Shown: positions 43,514 through 52,623, counted from the first letter of the stretch. The stretch is 52,639 nt of DNA from Halieaceae bacterium UBA5085 (GCA_002414665.1 DIAF01000011.1:41999-94637), one strand, 5' to 3'. The notes: a model not told the origin generated them from the sequence alone. Translations and numbers: made by a program.

Positions 43514-45133
43514 GTGACCGCAACGACCGCACCAGGATCATCTTCATGCCGGAAGGTACCCCGGCTCAATGGCAGCAACCAGCGCACTGTACCCTGGTTA
43601 CTGCGATGGCGAGCCGAGAGTCGCGGCGATCACCCGTTTATTGTGTGGGCGCCATTTGATGCCCCCTCGTGTTCGATCAGCTACGGTGAATTCTACGCTT
43701 CCGTGCTGTCGCTGGCAGCAGGGCTCCGGGCCAGAGGGGTAGGGCAGGGTGACTTTGTTCTGCTGCATATGGATAACTGCCCCGAGTTCCTGCAGATCTG
43801 GCATGCCTGTTCACAACTGGGTGCTGTGGTGGTGACCACCAATACGCGCTCCAGCGGTGAGGAACTGGCTTATTTTATTGGCCACTGCGGCGCCCGGGTG
43901 GCGCTCACCCAGCCTTCATATCTGCAGCGTGTCACGACGGCAGGTGAACAGTTGGCGTGGGTTGCCTGTATAGACCATGATGCGGGTGCCGAGCCTGCCA
44001 GTGCTGATATCGGCGGTGCAGTGGCCTTTGCGGAATTGCTGATTGACCCCAGCGGATTCCAGCCGGTGGACTCCGACCCGCTTGCCTACAATTCGGTCCA
44101 GTATACTTCGGGTACCACATCGCGTCCCAAGGGCGTGCTTTGGACGCATGCCAACGCGATATTTGCAGCGCGCAGCAATGCACAGGTATGCATGATCCGG
44201 CCTGCAGATATCGGCCATGTATTCCTGCCCCTGTATCACACCAATGCACTGTGTTATTCGCATCTGGCGACCTTGTGGGCGGGTGCGACCCTTGTTCTGC
44301 AACCGCGGTTTTCCGCCTCCCGGTATTGGGATTGTGTAGTCACTCACCGCTGCAACTGGGGCATCCAGATTCCCTTTGCCCTGAAAGCCCTGATGTCTCG
44401 ACCCGTTCCAGCGGAACATCTCGTTGAGCGCTGGGGCCTTGGAGGACACAACCCCGGAATTGTCCAGCAACTATTCGGCATTCCCTGTATCGGCTGGTTC
44501 GGCATGACCGAAACCGTTGCCTTGCCCATCTATTCGACCTTGGGTATGCCGGATCGTGAAATGAGCATGGGGCTGCCCTCGCCGGAATACGAAGTGCAGG
44601 TACGCTCTGCGGATGGTGGCGATGCCGCATTCGGGGAAAGCGGGCGCCTGTGGCTGCGCGGCATCCCCGGGCTCTCTCTGTTCCATTCCTATCTGCACAA
44701 CCCGGAGGCGACGAACAAGGCCTTTGATGCAGATGGATGGTTTGACACTGGCGACATGGTAACTGCCACCGCGGACGGCTGTATCAGCTACAACGGTCGC
44801 GCGGGTGACATGCTGCGCGTGGGCGCGGAAAACGTTGCGGAGTCAGAAATCGAGCGGGTGGTCGGGGCAGTGCCCGGTGTTCTCGAAGTCGCGGTGGTCG
44901 GGCGACCGGATGACATGCTTGATGAAGTACCGGTGGCCTTTGTGGAGGCTCCCGGTACCACGGAAGCAACCGCTGTGGCTGACCTGGCAGCGCAAATCAT
45001 CCAACACTGTAAAGATCAGCTGGCTGACTTCAAGGTGCCGCGGGAGGTATTCGTTGTCGATCACATACCCCGTGTCACCCTGGGCAAGCTGGACAAGAAG
45101 TTGTTGCGCCAGCGTTTGCGAGACGGTGCATAA
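43514..45133 (+). CDS. AMP-forming acyl-CoA ligase
   Basis: A 539-residue member of the ANL superfamily, closest in style to crotonobetaine/carnitine-CoA ligases. The phosphate-binding loop is TSGTTSRPKG from about residue 198; GWFGMTE is the A5-type motif, DGWFDTGD binds ATP, and the C-terminal catalytic lysine is in TLGKLDKK. It would activate a carboxylic acid as its CoA thioester; in this operon the acid may be the keto acid made by the next gene. Start GTG at 43514. It heads a seven-gene operon (gaps 23, 21, 3, -4, -11, -1). Confidence 0.9.
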   Translation: MTATTAPGSSSCRKVPRLNGSNQRTVPWLLRWRAESRGDHPFIVWAPFDAPSCSISYGEFYASVLSLAAGLRARGVGQGDFVLLHMDNCPEFLQIWHACSQLGAVVVTTNTRSSGEELAYFIGHCGARVALTQPSYLQRVTTAGEQLAWVACIDHDAGAEPASADIGGAVAFAELLIDPSGFQPVDSDPLAYNSVQYTSGTTSRPKGVLWTHANAIFAARSNAQVCMIRPADIGHVFLPLYHTNALCYSHLATLWAGATLVLQPRFSASRYWDCVVTHRCNWGIQIPFALKALMSRPVPAEHLVERWGLGGHNPGIVQQLFGIPCIGWFGMTETVALPIYSTLGMPDREMSMGLPSPEYEVQVRSADGGDAAFGESGRLWLRGIPGLSLFHSYLHNPEATNKAFDADGWFDTGDMVTATADGCISYNGRAGDMLRVGAENVAESEIERVVGAVPGVLEVAVVGRPDDMLDEVPVAFVEAPGTTEATAVADLAAQIIQHCKDQLADFKVPREVFVVDHIPRVTLGKLDKKLLRQRLRDGA

Positions 45134-45156
45134 ACAAAAAAGAAAGGAGAGCCCGC

Positions 45157-46488
45157 ATGTATCCTGACCATCAATCCAGATCACACGCACTGTATGAGCG
45201 CGCCCTGTCAGTTATGCCGGGTGGAAACAGTCGCAACACCGTTTATTTCCCGCCTTATCCGGTTTATATCGACAGGGCCGAGGGCTGCAGAGTCTGGGAT
45301 GTCGATGGTGTCGAACGTATCGACTGCATCAACAATTATTCCGCCTTGATTCACGGCCACTGCCATCCACAGATCGTTGCAGCCCTCCGGGAGCAGGCGG
45401 GCAAGCTGCTGTCCGTTGCGCTGCCGACGGAAGCGGAGATCCGGCTGGCGGAGCTGGTGACCGAGCGGATGCCTGGCGTCGAACAGGTGCGGTTTGCCAA
45501 CTCGGGTACGGAAGCGGTGATGATTGCGGTCATGGCGGCCCGCGCCGCCACCGGGCGCAACAAGATCGCCAAGATTGAAGGCGCCTATCATGGCAGCTAT
45601 GACGCTATGTCGGTGAGCGTTTATCCGACGCCAGACCTCTGGGGCCCGGAGGATGCGCCCGAGGGTGTGGCACCAGCGGGCGTCTACGAGGCGGCTCGTG
45701 CCAGCACGATCATCCTGCCCGCCAACAACGTGGAGGTGGGTCGCGCCATTCTGCGTCGGCATGCCGACGACCTGGCAGGGGTGATTATCGATCCCCTCTG
45801 CAAGAACCTGGGCTTCCTGCAGGTGGATGGCGAGTTCCTGAAGATGCTGCGCGAAGAGACCAGCGCGCTGGGTGCCAAGCTTATCTTTGATGAGGTATAC
45901 AGCTTCCGGATGGGCTACAACGGTGCCCAGGGCGAGTTGGGTGTGTTGCCTGATATCACCGCGATGGGCAAGGTCATCGGGGGCGGGCTGCCGATTGGTG
46001 CGATAGGAGCCCCCGGCAAGCTGATGGAAGCGCTGTTTGATCCCCGCGGCGGCGCGAAGATGTCTCATGGCGGCACCTTTAACGCCAATCCAATGACCAT
46101 GGTCGCCGGAGTCGCCGCCATGGAACTCTATGACCGGGCAGCCCATGATCGTCTGGCCGGCCTCGGCGAACGCCTGCGTAGCGGTCTGCGGGAACTGCTC
46201 AGGGTCACCGGGCGGCCAGGCACAGTGACCGGGGCGGCTTCCATGGTGGGTCTGTTCCATACCGAGGAGCCGATAAAGGACTACCGGTCGGCGGTCAAGG
46301 CGATGATGAGCGAGCCTTCCCTTGGCCAGCGCACGGAGGCCTTTTTCCGCCATATGCTCAACAACGGCGTCTACATGGCGAGTCAGGGCTTCATGGTCCT
46401 GTCGACGGCAATGACCGAAGCAGATATCGACTTTATTCTGGACAAGGCAGAAGGCGCCCTGCGCGCCTTTCCCGCCGAGGCCGCCTGA
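45157..46488 (+). CDS. Class III transaminase, beta-amino-acid type candidate
   Basis: A 443-residue PLP enzyme related to glutamate-1-semialdehyde aminomutase. PLP lysine K272 in MGKVIGGGLPIG; NSGTEA and FDEVYSFR contact PLP. The N-terminal MPGGNSRNTVYFPPYPVYI closely parallels, from memory, MPGANSRSVLFYAPFPLTI of the Variovorax beta-phenylalanine transaminase, where the Arg of NSR (here R26) binds the substrate carboxylate. The second Arg of that enzyme (SPRGF) is Gln410 here (ASQGF), which may change side-chain range. A true HemL would belong to the heme pathway and would not sit in this operon. Strong ribosome site AAAGGAGA before ATG. Confidence 0.85.
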   Translation: MYPDHQSRSHALYERALSVMPGGNSRNTVYFPPYPVYIDRAEGCRVWDVDGVERIDCINNYSALIHGHCHPQIVAALREQAGKLLSVALPTEAEIRLAELVTERMPGVEQVRFANSGTEAVMIAVMAARAATGRNKIAKIEGAYHGSYDAMSVSVYPTPDLWGPEDAPEGVAPAGVYEAARASTIILPANNVEVGRAILRRHADDLAGVIIDPLCKNLGFLQVDGEFLKMLREETSALGAKLIFDEVYSFRMGYNGAQGELGVLPDITAMGKVIGGGLPIGAIGAPGKLMEALFDPRGGAKMSHGGTFNANPMTMVAGVAAMELYDRAAHDRLAGLGERLRSGLRELLRVTGRPGTVTGAASMVGLFHTEEPIKDYRSAVKAMMSEPSLGQRTEAFFRHMLNNGVYMASQGFMVLSTAMTEADIDFILDKAEGALRAFPAEAA

Positions 46489-46509
46489 TCCATCAAGAGG
46501 AAAACCCCC

Positions 46510-47688
46510 ATGCGTGAAGCCGTAATTGTTGCCACAGCCAGAACACCCATTGGGCGCGCCTACAAGGGTGCATTCAATAACCTTGAGTCGCCAACTCTGG
46601 CGGGTTATCCCATCGCAGAAGCCGTGCGGCGGGCCGGGGTTGATCCCGCCGAGATAGAGGACTGCATCATGGGTGCCTCAATCCAGCAGGGCACCCAGAC
46701 TTTCAATATCGGTCGCCTGGCGGCACTCGCTGGTGGACTGCCGGAATCCTGTTCGGGCATGAGTATGGATCGCCAGTGTTCATCGGGCCTGATGACCATC
46801 GCCACTGCGGCCAAGCAGATCATCGATGATGAGATGACGGTGCTGGTTGCCGGCGGCGTCGAAAATATCAGCCTGGTGCAGAACCAGCACATGAATTTGC
46901 ACCGCGTACCCGACCCGCGATTGATGGCAGCCCACCCGAATACCCACATGGGGATGCTGGAGACTGCGGAGGTGGTCGCCAAGCGCTTCAATATCAGTCG
47001 GGAGGCGCAGGATGAGTACGCCCTGCAGAGCCAGCAGCGCACCGCCGCTGCCCAGGCTGCAGGCCGGTTCGATGCCGAGATTATCCCGGTAACCACCGAC
47101 AAACTGGTGACCAACAAGGAAACCGGGGAGACCTCGACGCAGACCGTAACCCTCAGCAGGGACGAAGGTAACCGCGCCGATACCTCACTCGAAGGTCTCA
47201 GCAAGCTGGCCCCGGTCATGGGGGGCACGGTCACTGCGGGGAATGCCAGCCAGCTGTCCGATGGAGCCAGTGCCTGCGTGCTGATGGAGGCCCGCGATGC
47301 CGAGCGACGCGGCATTGAGCCGCTGGGCTACTATCGGGGCATTGCGGTGGCTGGATGTGCCCCGGACATCATGGGTATCGGCCCGATATTTGCAGTTCCC
47401 AAACTGTTGCAGCGCCACGGTTTGAAGATGGACGACATCGGCTTGTGGGAGTTGAACGAGGCCTTTGCGGTGCAGGTTCTGTACTGCCGCGACCATCTCG
47501 GCATACCTAACGAGAACCTTAACGTGAACGGTGGCGCGATCTCCATCGGCCACCCCTATGGCATGTCCGGCGCCCGTATGGTTGGGCACGCCCTCATCGA
47601 GGGCAAGCGCCGTGGCGTCAGATATGTGGTCATCACCATGTGTGTCGGTGGTGGCATGGGTGCCGCCGGCCTGTTTGAGGTGGCCTGA
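46510..47688 (+). CDS. Thiolase (acyl-CoA acetyltransferase)
   Basis: A 392-residue thiolase. The nucleophile is C90 in DRQCSSGLM, the base H348 in GGAISIGHPYGMSGARM, and the second cysteine C378 in TMCVGGGMG. In the degradative direction it splits a beta-ketoacyl-CoA with CoA to acetyl-CoA and a shortened acyl-CoA, matching a beta-keto acid produced by the transaminase and activated by the ligase. No beta-hydroxyacyl-CoA dehydrogenase is next to it, which would be expected if it served ordinary beta-oxidation. Confidence 0.94.
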   Translation: MREAVIVATARTPIGRAYKGAFNNLESPTLAGYPIAEAVRRAGVDPAEIEDCIMGASIQQGTQTFNIGRLAALAGGLPESCSGMSMDRQCSSGLMTIATAAKQIIDDEMTVLVAGGVENISLVQNQHMNLHRVPDPRLMAAHPNTHMGMLETAEVVAKRFNISREAQDEYALQSQQRTAAAQAAGRFDAEIIPVTTDKLVTNKETGETSTQTVTLSRDEGNRADTSLEGLSKLAPVMGGTVTAGNASQLSDGASACVLMEARDAERRGIEPLGYYRGIAVAGCAPDIMGIGPIFAVPKLLQRHGLKMDDIGLWELNEAFAVQVLYCRDHLGIPNENLNVNGGAISIGHPYGMSGARMVGHALIEGKRRGVRYVVITMCVGGGMGAAGLFEVA

Positions 47689-47691
47689 CCC

Positions 47692-48816
47692 GTGAAACAG
47701 GAGCACAGAAAGACACCGGCGGGTAAACTGCGTGCGCGTGGCGCCGGTATTCCGTTTCTGGGTCAGCCCGGTGCCAACAATGCGATCACCGATGTACCAG
47801 GTGTGGAGGTCGGCTATTGCACCCTGATTTCCGGCTCGGGTCCACTTGTGGTGGGGGAGGGTCCGGTGCGCACCGGTGTCACGGCAATTTTTCCCCTGGG
47901 CCGCGATCGAGGAACATTGCCGGTGTATGCGGGCTTCTTTTCCATGAGCGGCAATGGGGAAATGTCGGGGGCGCACCTGATCGTCGAGCGCGGCCGCTTC
48001 GAGGGGCCGATCACCCTGACCAACACCCACTCCTGTGGGCTAACCCGGGACGCCACGGCGCGCTGGCTCACGGCCCAGGTAGACGTCGAAAAGCGCCCGG
48101 AACCGTTCTGGATGCCGGTGGCAGCCGAAACCTACGACGGTGGCATGAACGACGTCAACGGGCACCATGTCAAGGAGGAGCACGTGTATGCTGCCTTTGC
48201 CGATGCCCGCGGCGGACCCATTGAGGAAGGTAGTGTCGGGGGTGGTACGGGCATGACCACCTATCAATTCAAGGGTGGCTCGGGCACCGCTTCGCGTTCT
48301 CTTGAAATTGACGGCAAGCGTTACACCGTTGGTGCATTCGTGCAGTCCAATTTCGGCAAGCGGCACCTGATGCAAATAGCCGGTATTCCCATGGGTCACC
48401 TGTTTCCACTGCAGAGTGCCGTGGAACCCGGCAGAGGCAGCATCATCGGCATTGTCGCCACCGACGCACCTCTGTTGCCGCACCAGCTCAACCGCGTGGC
48501 GCGCCGCGCAGCCTACGGTATCGCCCGCTCGGGGGGTATTGCGGCCAACGAGTCCGGCGATCTGTTCCTGGCCTTTTCAACGGGCAACCAGCACAGCATT
48601 GAGCAGCACATGGGCGTCGTGGACGTAAGCTTCCTCGGCGAGGGCGAAATCAGCCGCGTGTATGAAGCTGCGATACAGGCGACCGATGAAGCCATTATCA
48701 ATTGCATGGTCGCCAATGAAACGATGATTGGACGGGATGACCGGGTGGCGCCGGGCTTTCCCCTTGCCGAGGTGCAGAACATTCTCCGCCAGCATAACCG
48801 TCTGGACGAAGTGTGA
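47692..48816 (+). CDS. P1-family (DmpA/BapA) N-terminal nucleophile peptidase
   Basis: A 374-residue member of the family of D-aminopeptidase DmpA and the beta-aminopeptidases BapA, which release N-terminal D- or beta-amino acids. The precursor is expected to cleave itself before S219 in GAFVQSNFGKR, making that Ser the nucleophile. Other family features are GANNAITDVPGVEVGY, GGGTGMTTYQFKGG and RSGGIAANESGD. No signal peptide. Start GTG at 47692, 3 bases after thiolase; stop overlaps the next start by 4 bases. Its presence beside a beta-type transaminase is the strongest hint that the substrate contains beta-amino acids. Confidence 0.92.
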   Translation: MKQEHRKTPAGKLRARGAGIPFLGQPGANNAITDVPGVEVGYCTLISGSGPLVVGEGPVRTGVTAIFPLGRDRGTLPVYAGFFSMSGNGEMSGAHLIVERGRFEGPITLTNTHSCGLTRDATARWLTAQVDVEKRPEPFWMPVAAETYDGGMNDVNGHHVKEEHVYAAFADARGGPIEEGSVGGGTGMTTYQFKGGSGTASRSLEIDGKRYTVGAFVQSNFGKRHLMQIAGIPMGHLFPLQSAVEPGRGSIIGIVATDAPLLPHQLNRVARRAAYGIARSGGIAANESGDLFLAFSTGNQHSIEQHMGVVDVSFLGEGEISRVYEAAIQATDEAIINCMVANETMIGRDDRVAPGFPLAEVQNILRQHNRLDEV

Positions 48817-49763
48817 CCCGTATTGTCCGGCGGGAGCAGATCGAGGCTGTTCTTCCCACACTGGACTTGTTGCCTGCGATGGAACAGGCGTTTGTTGCCT
48901 GGTCCAGCGGCAGGGCGGTGGTGCCACCGGTGGGGGAGATGTTGTTCTCACAGCCGCCGGGCGAGGTCCACCTGAAGTACGGCTACGTTCATGGGGATCT
49001 CTACTACGTGGTCAAGATCGCCAGCGGGTTTTACCAGAATCCGGCGCTGGGCCTTCCGTCCAGCAATGGCCTCATGCTTCTGTTCTCCCAGGCCACTGGA
49101 GAACTGGTGGCAGTACTGCTTGATGAAGGGATGCTCACGGATCAGCGCACCGCTGCAGCCGGTGCCGTGGCCGCAAAATATTTCGCGCCGGAGGAGATCG
49201 CGCTGATCGGGATGATCGGCACCGGCATTCAGGCGGAGTTACAGTTGCGCCACCTGCTATCGGTAACGGGGTGTCGTGATGTCCTGGTCTGGGGGCGGGG
49301 TGCGGTGCAGTTTGATGCGCTCCGGCAGCGCCTGGCGGACACGACCTACCGCCTCCGTTTCGCGGAGAATCCAGCGCAAGTAGCTCGTAGCTGCCAACTC
49401 ATCGTGACAACCACGCCCGCGACGGTACCGCTGCTGGACGAGCTGGCGCCGGGCACACATGTCACCGCCGTTGGCTCGGATACCGCGGAAAAGCAGGAGC
49501 TCAGCCCGGCCTTGCTGGCGCAGGCTGATGTTGTCGCCGTGGATTCACGGGCCCAGGCGGCGAGCCGGGGAGAGGTGTTCCGGGCCGTGAGTGCCGGGGC
49601 ATTGAATATGGCCAGTGTCATTGAATTGGGTGAAGTCATCGGCGGCAGCAGTCCGGGGAGGACTCACGCTGGGCAAATTACCGTGGTCGACCTCACCGGA
49701 GTCGCCACGCAGGATATCGCGATCGCCACAGCAATCTATCGGAGTGTGACCCATGCAGATTGA
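48813..49763 (+). CDS. Ornithine cyclodeaminase/mu-crystallin family
   Basis: A 316-residue NAD(P)-dependent enzyme with the Rossmann motif GMIGTGIQAE near 133-142, preceded by LTDQRTAAAGAVAAKYFAP, and VTTTPATVPLLDEL with GTHVTAVGSD, as in the family. Members include ornithine and arginine cyclodeaminases, alanine dehydrogenases and ketimine (delta-1-pyrroline or piperideine carboxylate) reductases. It would remove or reduce an amino or imino group. Start GTG at 48813 overlapping the P1 stop. Confidence 0.9.
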   Translation: MTRIVRREQIEAVLPTLDLLPAMEQAFVAWSSGRAVVPPVGEMLFSQPPGEVHLKYGYVHGDLYYVVKIASGFYQNPALGLPSSNGLMLLFSQATGELVAVLLDEGMLTDQRTAAAGAVAAKYFAPEEIALIGMIGTGIQAELQLRHLLSVTGCRDVLVWGRGAVQFDALRQRLADTTYRLRFAENPAQVARSCQLIVTTTPATVPLLDELAPGTHVTAVGSDTAEKQELSPALLAQADVVAVDSRAQAASRGEVFRAVSAGALNMASVIELGEVIGGSSPGRTHAGQITVVDLTGVATQDIAIATAIYRSVTHAD

Positions 49764-50871
49764 AACCTTTGAACTGGAACGCAACCAGTCGCTCTATGAA
49801 AACACCGTAAAATACAACCTCACGGAAAGCGGCATTCACCCCTACACCCTGCGTGAGCTGCTGAATGAGGAGCAACAGCAGGAGGTCCTCGACCTGCGGC
49901 TGGGGTACGGCCAGACCAATGGTGCTCCCGAACTGCGCGCCACCCTGGCCGGTTATTACAAGGGCTGTACCGAGGACAATATCCTGGTCACCAACGGTTC
50001 AGCCGAAGCCAACTTTGTCGCCTTCTGGAGCCTGCTGGAGCCCGGTGACGAGGTGGCCATGATGCTGCCCAATTACCAGTTGCTGTATGGTTTGACCCGC
50101 TCCCTGGGTTGCACTGTCAAGCCCTTCCATTTGCGTGAGGACAGGAATTGGGCACCTGATCTGGATGAGCTGGAATCCCGGCTGTCCGACAAGACCCGGG
50201 TCATTGCGCTGTGTAATCCCAATAATCCCACCGGCGCCGTGTTGAGCCGCGAGGATATGGAGCAGATTGTCAGGCTGGCCGCCGCCAGGGACTGTTATAT
50301 CCTTTCCGACGAAATCTATGCAGGTTCCGAACTCGACGGAGTAGAGACGACCAGCTTTCTCGACCTGTACCCCAAAACCATTGTCGCCTCGGGTCTCGCC
50401 AAGTCGCTCGCGCACCCCGGCTTGCGCATTGGCTGGCTCGCCGGGCCGGCGGAAGTCATTGCCGGAGCATGGCACCACCACGATTACACCTCCATCAGCA
50501 CGGGCATCATTTCCCAGTACGCCGCCAACGTGATTATGCAGCCGGCAAAGCGGGCGGAGGTCCTCGAACATGGGCGCACGCTGTTGCGGACCAACGTGCC
50601 CATCGTGCAGAACTGGGTCGCAAATCACGCGGAAAACTTCCGCCTGATTCCGCCGAAAGCCGGCGGAATGGCGTTTATCGGCTACAACCTGGATATCAAC
50701 TCCAGCGAGCTGTCGACGCGCCTGCGCCTCGAGAAGGATGTACTGATCGTTGCTGGCGACTGGTTTGGGATGGATCATTATCTGCGCCTGGGCATTGGCG
50801 GCAAGACCACAGAATTGCTGGAAGGACTGGAGCTGATGGATGAGTTCCTGCTGCAATTGAAGGGCGAATAA
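49753..50871 (+). CDS. Class I/II aminotransferase
   Basis: A 372-residue fold-type I PLP enzyme. NPNNPTGAVLS, SDEIYAGSE and the PLP lysine in SGLAKSLAHPGLRIGW are intact, with a C-terminal substrate Arg candidate in YLRLGIGG. It overlaps the cyclodeaminase gene by 11 bases. Family breadth (aspartate/tyrosine-type transaminases, beta-C-S lyases, capreomycidine synthase-like cyclases) prevents a precise call. It is the second transaminase in this operon, which implies two different amino acids or two nitrogen-removal steps. Confidence 0.9.
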   Translation: MQIETFELERNQSLYENTVKYNLTESGIHPYTLRELLNEEQQQEVLDLRLGYGQTNGAPELRATLAGYYKGCTEDNILVTNGSAEANFVAFWSLLEPGDEVAMMLPNYQLLYGLTRSLGCTVKPFHLREDRNWAPDLDELESRLSDKTRVIALCNPNNPTGAVLSREDMEQIVRLAAARDCYILSDEIYAGSELDGVETTSFLDLYPKTIVASGLAKSLAHPGLRIGWLAGPAEVIAGAWHHHDYTSISTGIISQYAANVIMQPAKRAEVLEHGRTLLRTNVPIVQNWVANHAENFRLIPPKAGGMAFIGYNLDINSSELSTRLRLEKDVLIVAGDWFGMDHYLRLGIGGKTTELLEGLELMDEFLLQLKGE

Positions 50872-52319
50872 TGCGCATCTACGTTGGTGGCCTGATCCAT
50901 GAAACCAATGCGTTTTCCCCGGTGCCAACACGGCTGGCAGACTACGGGGATCACTGTGGATCCTACGAGGATCTTTGCGCCGCGGCAGCAGCCAGCGGCG
51001 TCGAGATGTATCGCGGCCGCTGTGCTCGCGCTGCGCCCTCGGCGCCGACCGTGCGGGCCGACTACGAAACACTGAGGAACAGCCTGGTTTCGGAGATTGT
51101 GGCCCAGGGGCCTTTCGACTGTATTCTGCTCTCCCTGCACGGAGCACAGGTCGCAGAGGGTTATCCCGATTGCGAAGGCGATGTCGTCGCCGCGGTGCGC
51201 GGCGCATGTGGAAACGATGTGACCATCGGCGTAATGCTTGACCTGCACGCCGCCATCGGGCTACGCCTGCTGGAGCAGGCGAACCTGGTCTGTGTGATCA
51301 AGGAGTACCCGCACACGGATTTCCCGGAGACCGCGGCGCAGCTGGTCGATCTCGCGCTGCGCCAGCGGCGGGGACAGATCTCTCCGGTCACGGCCTTCGT
51401 ACCGATACCGGTTTTCAGTTTGTGGCATACCCCCTTGCCGCCGAGTAAAACGCTCGTGGATGACGCCCGGGCACTGGAGTCGGAGTCCTCGGTCCTGCAT
51501 ATCTCACTGGTACACGGGTTTCCCTGGTCGGATGTTGCGGATGCAGGCGCGGCAGTGTTAGTGATAACGGATGGCGACCCTGAGGGTGCCGTGCGCCATG
51601 CCCGGCAGTTTGCGCACAGGCTCTGGAAAATTCGTGACGCGGACCTGGGTCACTACCAGTCGATCGAGGAGTGCCTGGATCAAGTACCTCTCTCACACTC
51701 CGGGCCGCTGGTGATAGCCGATGCCGGTGACAATCCGGGCGCCGGCACGGGCAGTGATGCCACCTGGATACTCCATGAAGTGGTTGCTCGCGGCTTGCAG
51801 AATGTGGCCCTGGCGTTATTCCACGATCCCGAGGCACTTGCCCGGGTAGTTGAAGGGGGCGTCGGAGCCACCGTGCGGTTGTCCCTGGGGGGGCACAGCA
51901 CTGAGCTTGCGGGTGCGCCTCTGGTCGGCGATTTTACCGTAACCTGCATTAATCCGACGGCGCGCATCGATGCCATGCCGGGCTATGAACCCATTGCAGT
52001 GGGCACCCTGGCCGCCGTTCGTTATGGCGGCGTGCAGATCGTGCTGGGGGATTACCGGGAACAGGTTTTCGGCCCCCGGGTTTTTCGCGAGGTAGGCATT
52101 GATCCATTGACGACATCCGTGCTGGTGGTCAAGTCGGCACAGCACTTCTACAACGCCTTTGCCAGCTTCGCCTCTACAATACTGTATTGCGATTCACCTT
52201 GTTCGAGGACAGTGGACTTTGCTCGATTACCCTTCAGCAATCGTCGCTCTCCTATGTGGCCTCTGGAGGAATGTGGCATTGGCGATATTCCTGCCCCCGT
52301 GCTGATTGGAGTGCGTTAG
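50871..52319 (+). CDS. M81-family (MlrC-like) metallopeptidase
   Basis: A 482-residue member of the family named after MlrC, which cuts the linear tetrapeptide in microcystin breakdown. The N-terminal MRIYVGGLIHETNAFSPVPT has the HETN motif expected to bind metal; HGAQVAEGYPDCEGD and VMLDLHAAIGLRLL are the other metal-site motifs; IADAGDNPGAGTGSD opens the C-terminal MlrC domain. ATG at 50871 shares a base with the preceding stop. Many M81 proteins act on substrates other than microcystin, so this only shows a related fold. Confidence 0.92.
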   Translation: MRIYVGGLIHETNAFSPVPTRLADYGDHCGSYEDLCAAAAASGVEMYRGRCARAAPSAPTVRADYETLRNSLVSEIVAQGPFDCILLSLHGAQVAEGYPDCEGDVVAAVRGACGNDVTIGVMLDLHAAIGLRLLEQANLVCVIKEYPHTDFPETAAQLVDLALRQRRGQISPVTAFVPIPVFSLWHTPLPPSKTLVDDARALESESSVLHISLVHGFPWSDVADAGAAVLVITDGDPEGAVRHARQFAHRLWKIRDADLGHYQSIEECLDQVPLSHSGPLVIADAGDNPGAGTGSDATWILHEVVARGLQNVALALFHDPEALARVVEGGVGATVRLSLGGHSTELAGAPLVGDFTVTCINPTARIDAMPGYEPIAVGTLAAVRYGGVQIVLGDYREQVFGPRVFREVGIDPLTTSVLVVKSAQHFYNAFASFASTILYCDSPCSRTVDFARLPFSNRRSPMWPLEECGIGDIPAPVLIGVR

Positions 52320-52623
52320 CTACGCTTGTGATCGCTTGCCCCAGGGGAGCGATTAACTCTGAACCAAGGGGCAGGCCGCCGGCTGTCCAGAACAGTGGCA
52401 CTGACATGCCGGGCTGGCCGGTGAGGTTGGCCAGTTGGGTAAAGGGCATTTTTTCCAGTCTACACCCAGAGGAATAGTCAGCGAGGTCTGGTACCATGTC
52501 CGGGCGACGCCGGTGTGGAGGCGCCAGATAGACCTCCGAAAAAAAAGCGGCCTCAACTGAACCGGGAACTCTTGGTGGAAAATCGCGTACCTCGACGATA
52601 TAGCCGCAATTATAGAAAAGCGG
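52252..52623 (-). pseudogene. C-terminal remnant of an amidase-signature protein
   Basis: The last 320 bases hold no intact gene. On the minus strand 52449-52340 reads MPFTQLANLTGQPGMSVPLFW then TAGGLPLGSELIAPLG, which is the conserved C-terminal part of amidase-signature enzymes. Upstream, the frame is open to a stop at 52626-52624 but only vaguely amidase-like, and downstream it runs on past the normal end into the M81 tail. It is therefore probably a decayed gene reading in from the right edge. The rest lies outside the window. Confidence 0.6.

Noticed and set aside
45157..46488. Class III enzyme as hemL (glutamate-1-semialdehyde aminomutase)
   Set aside because: Related fold, but the N-terminal PGGNSR context and the catabolic operon fit beta-amino-acid transaminases better, and no other heme gene is near.
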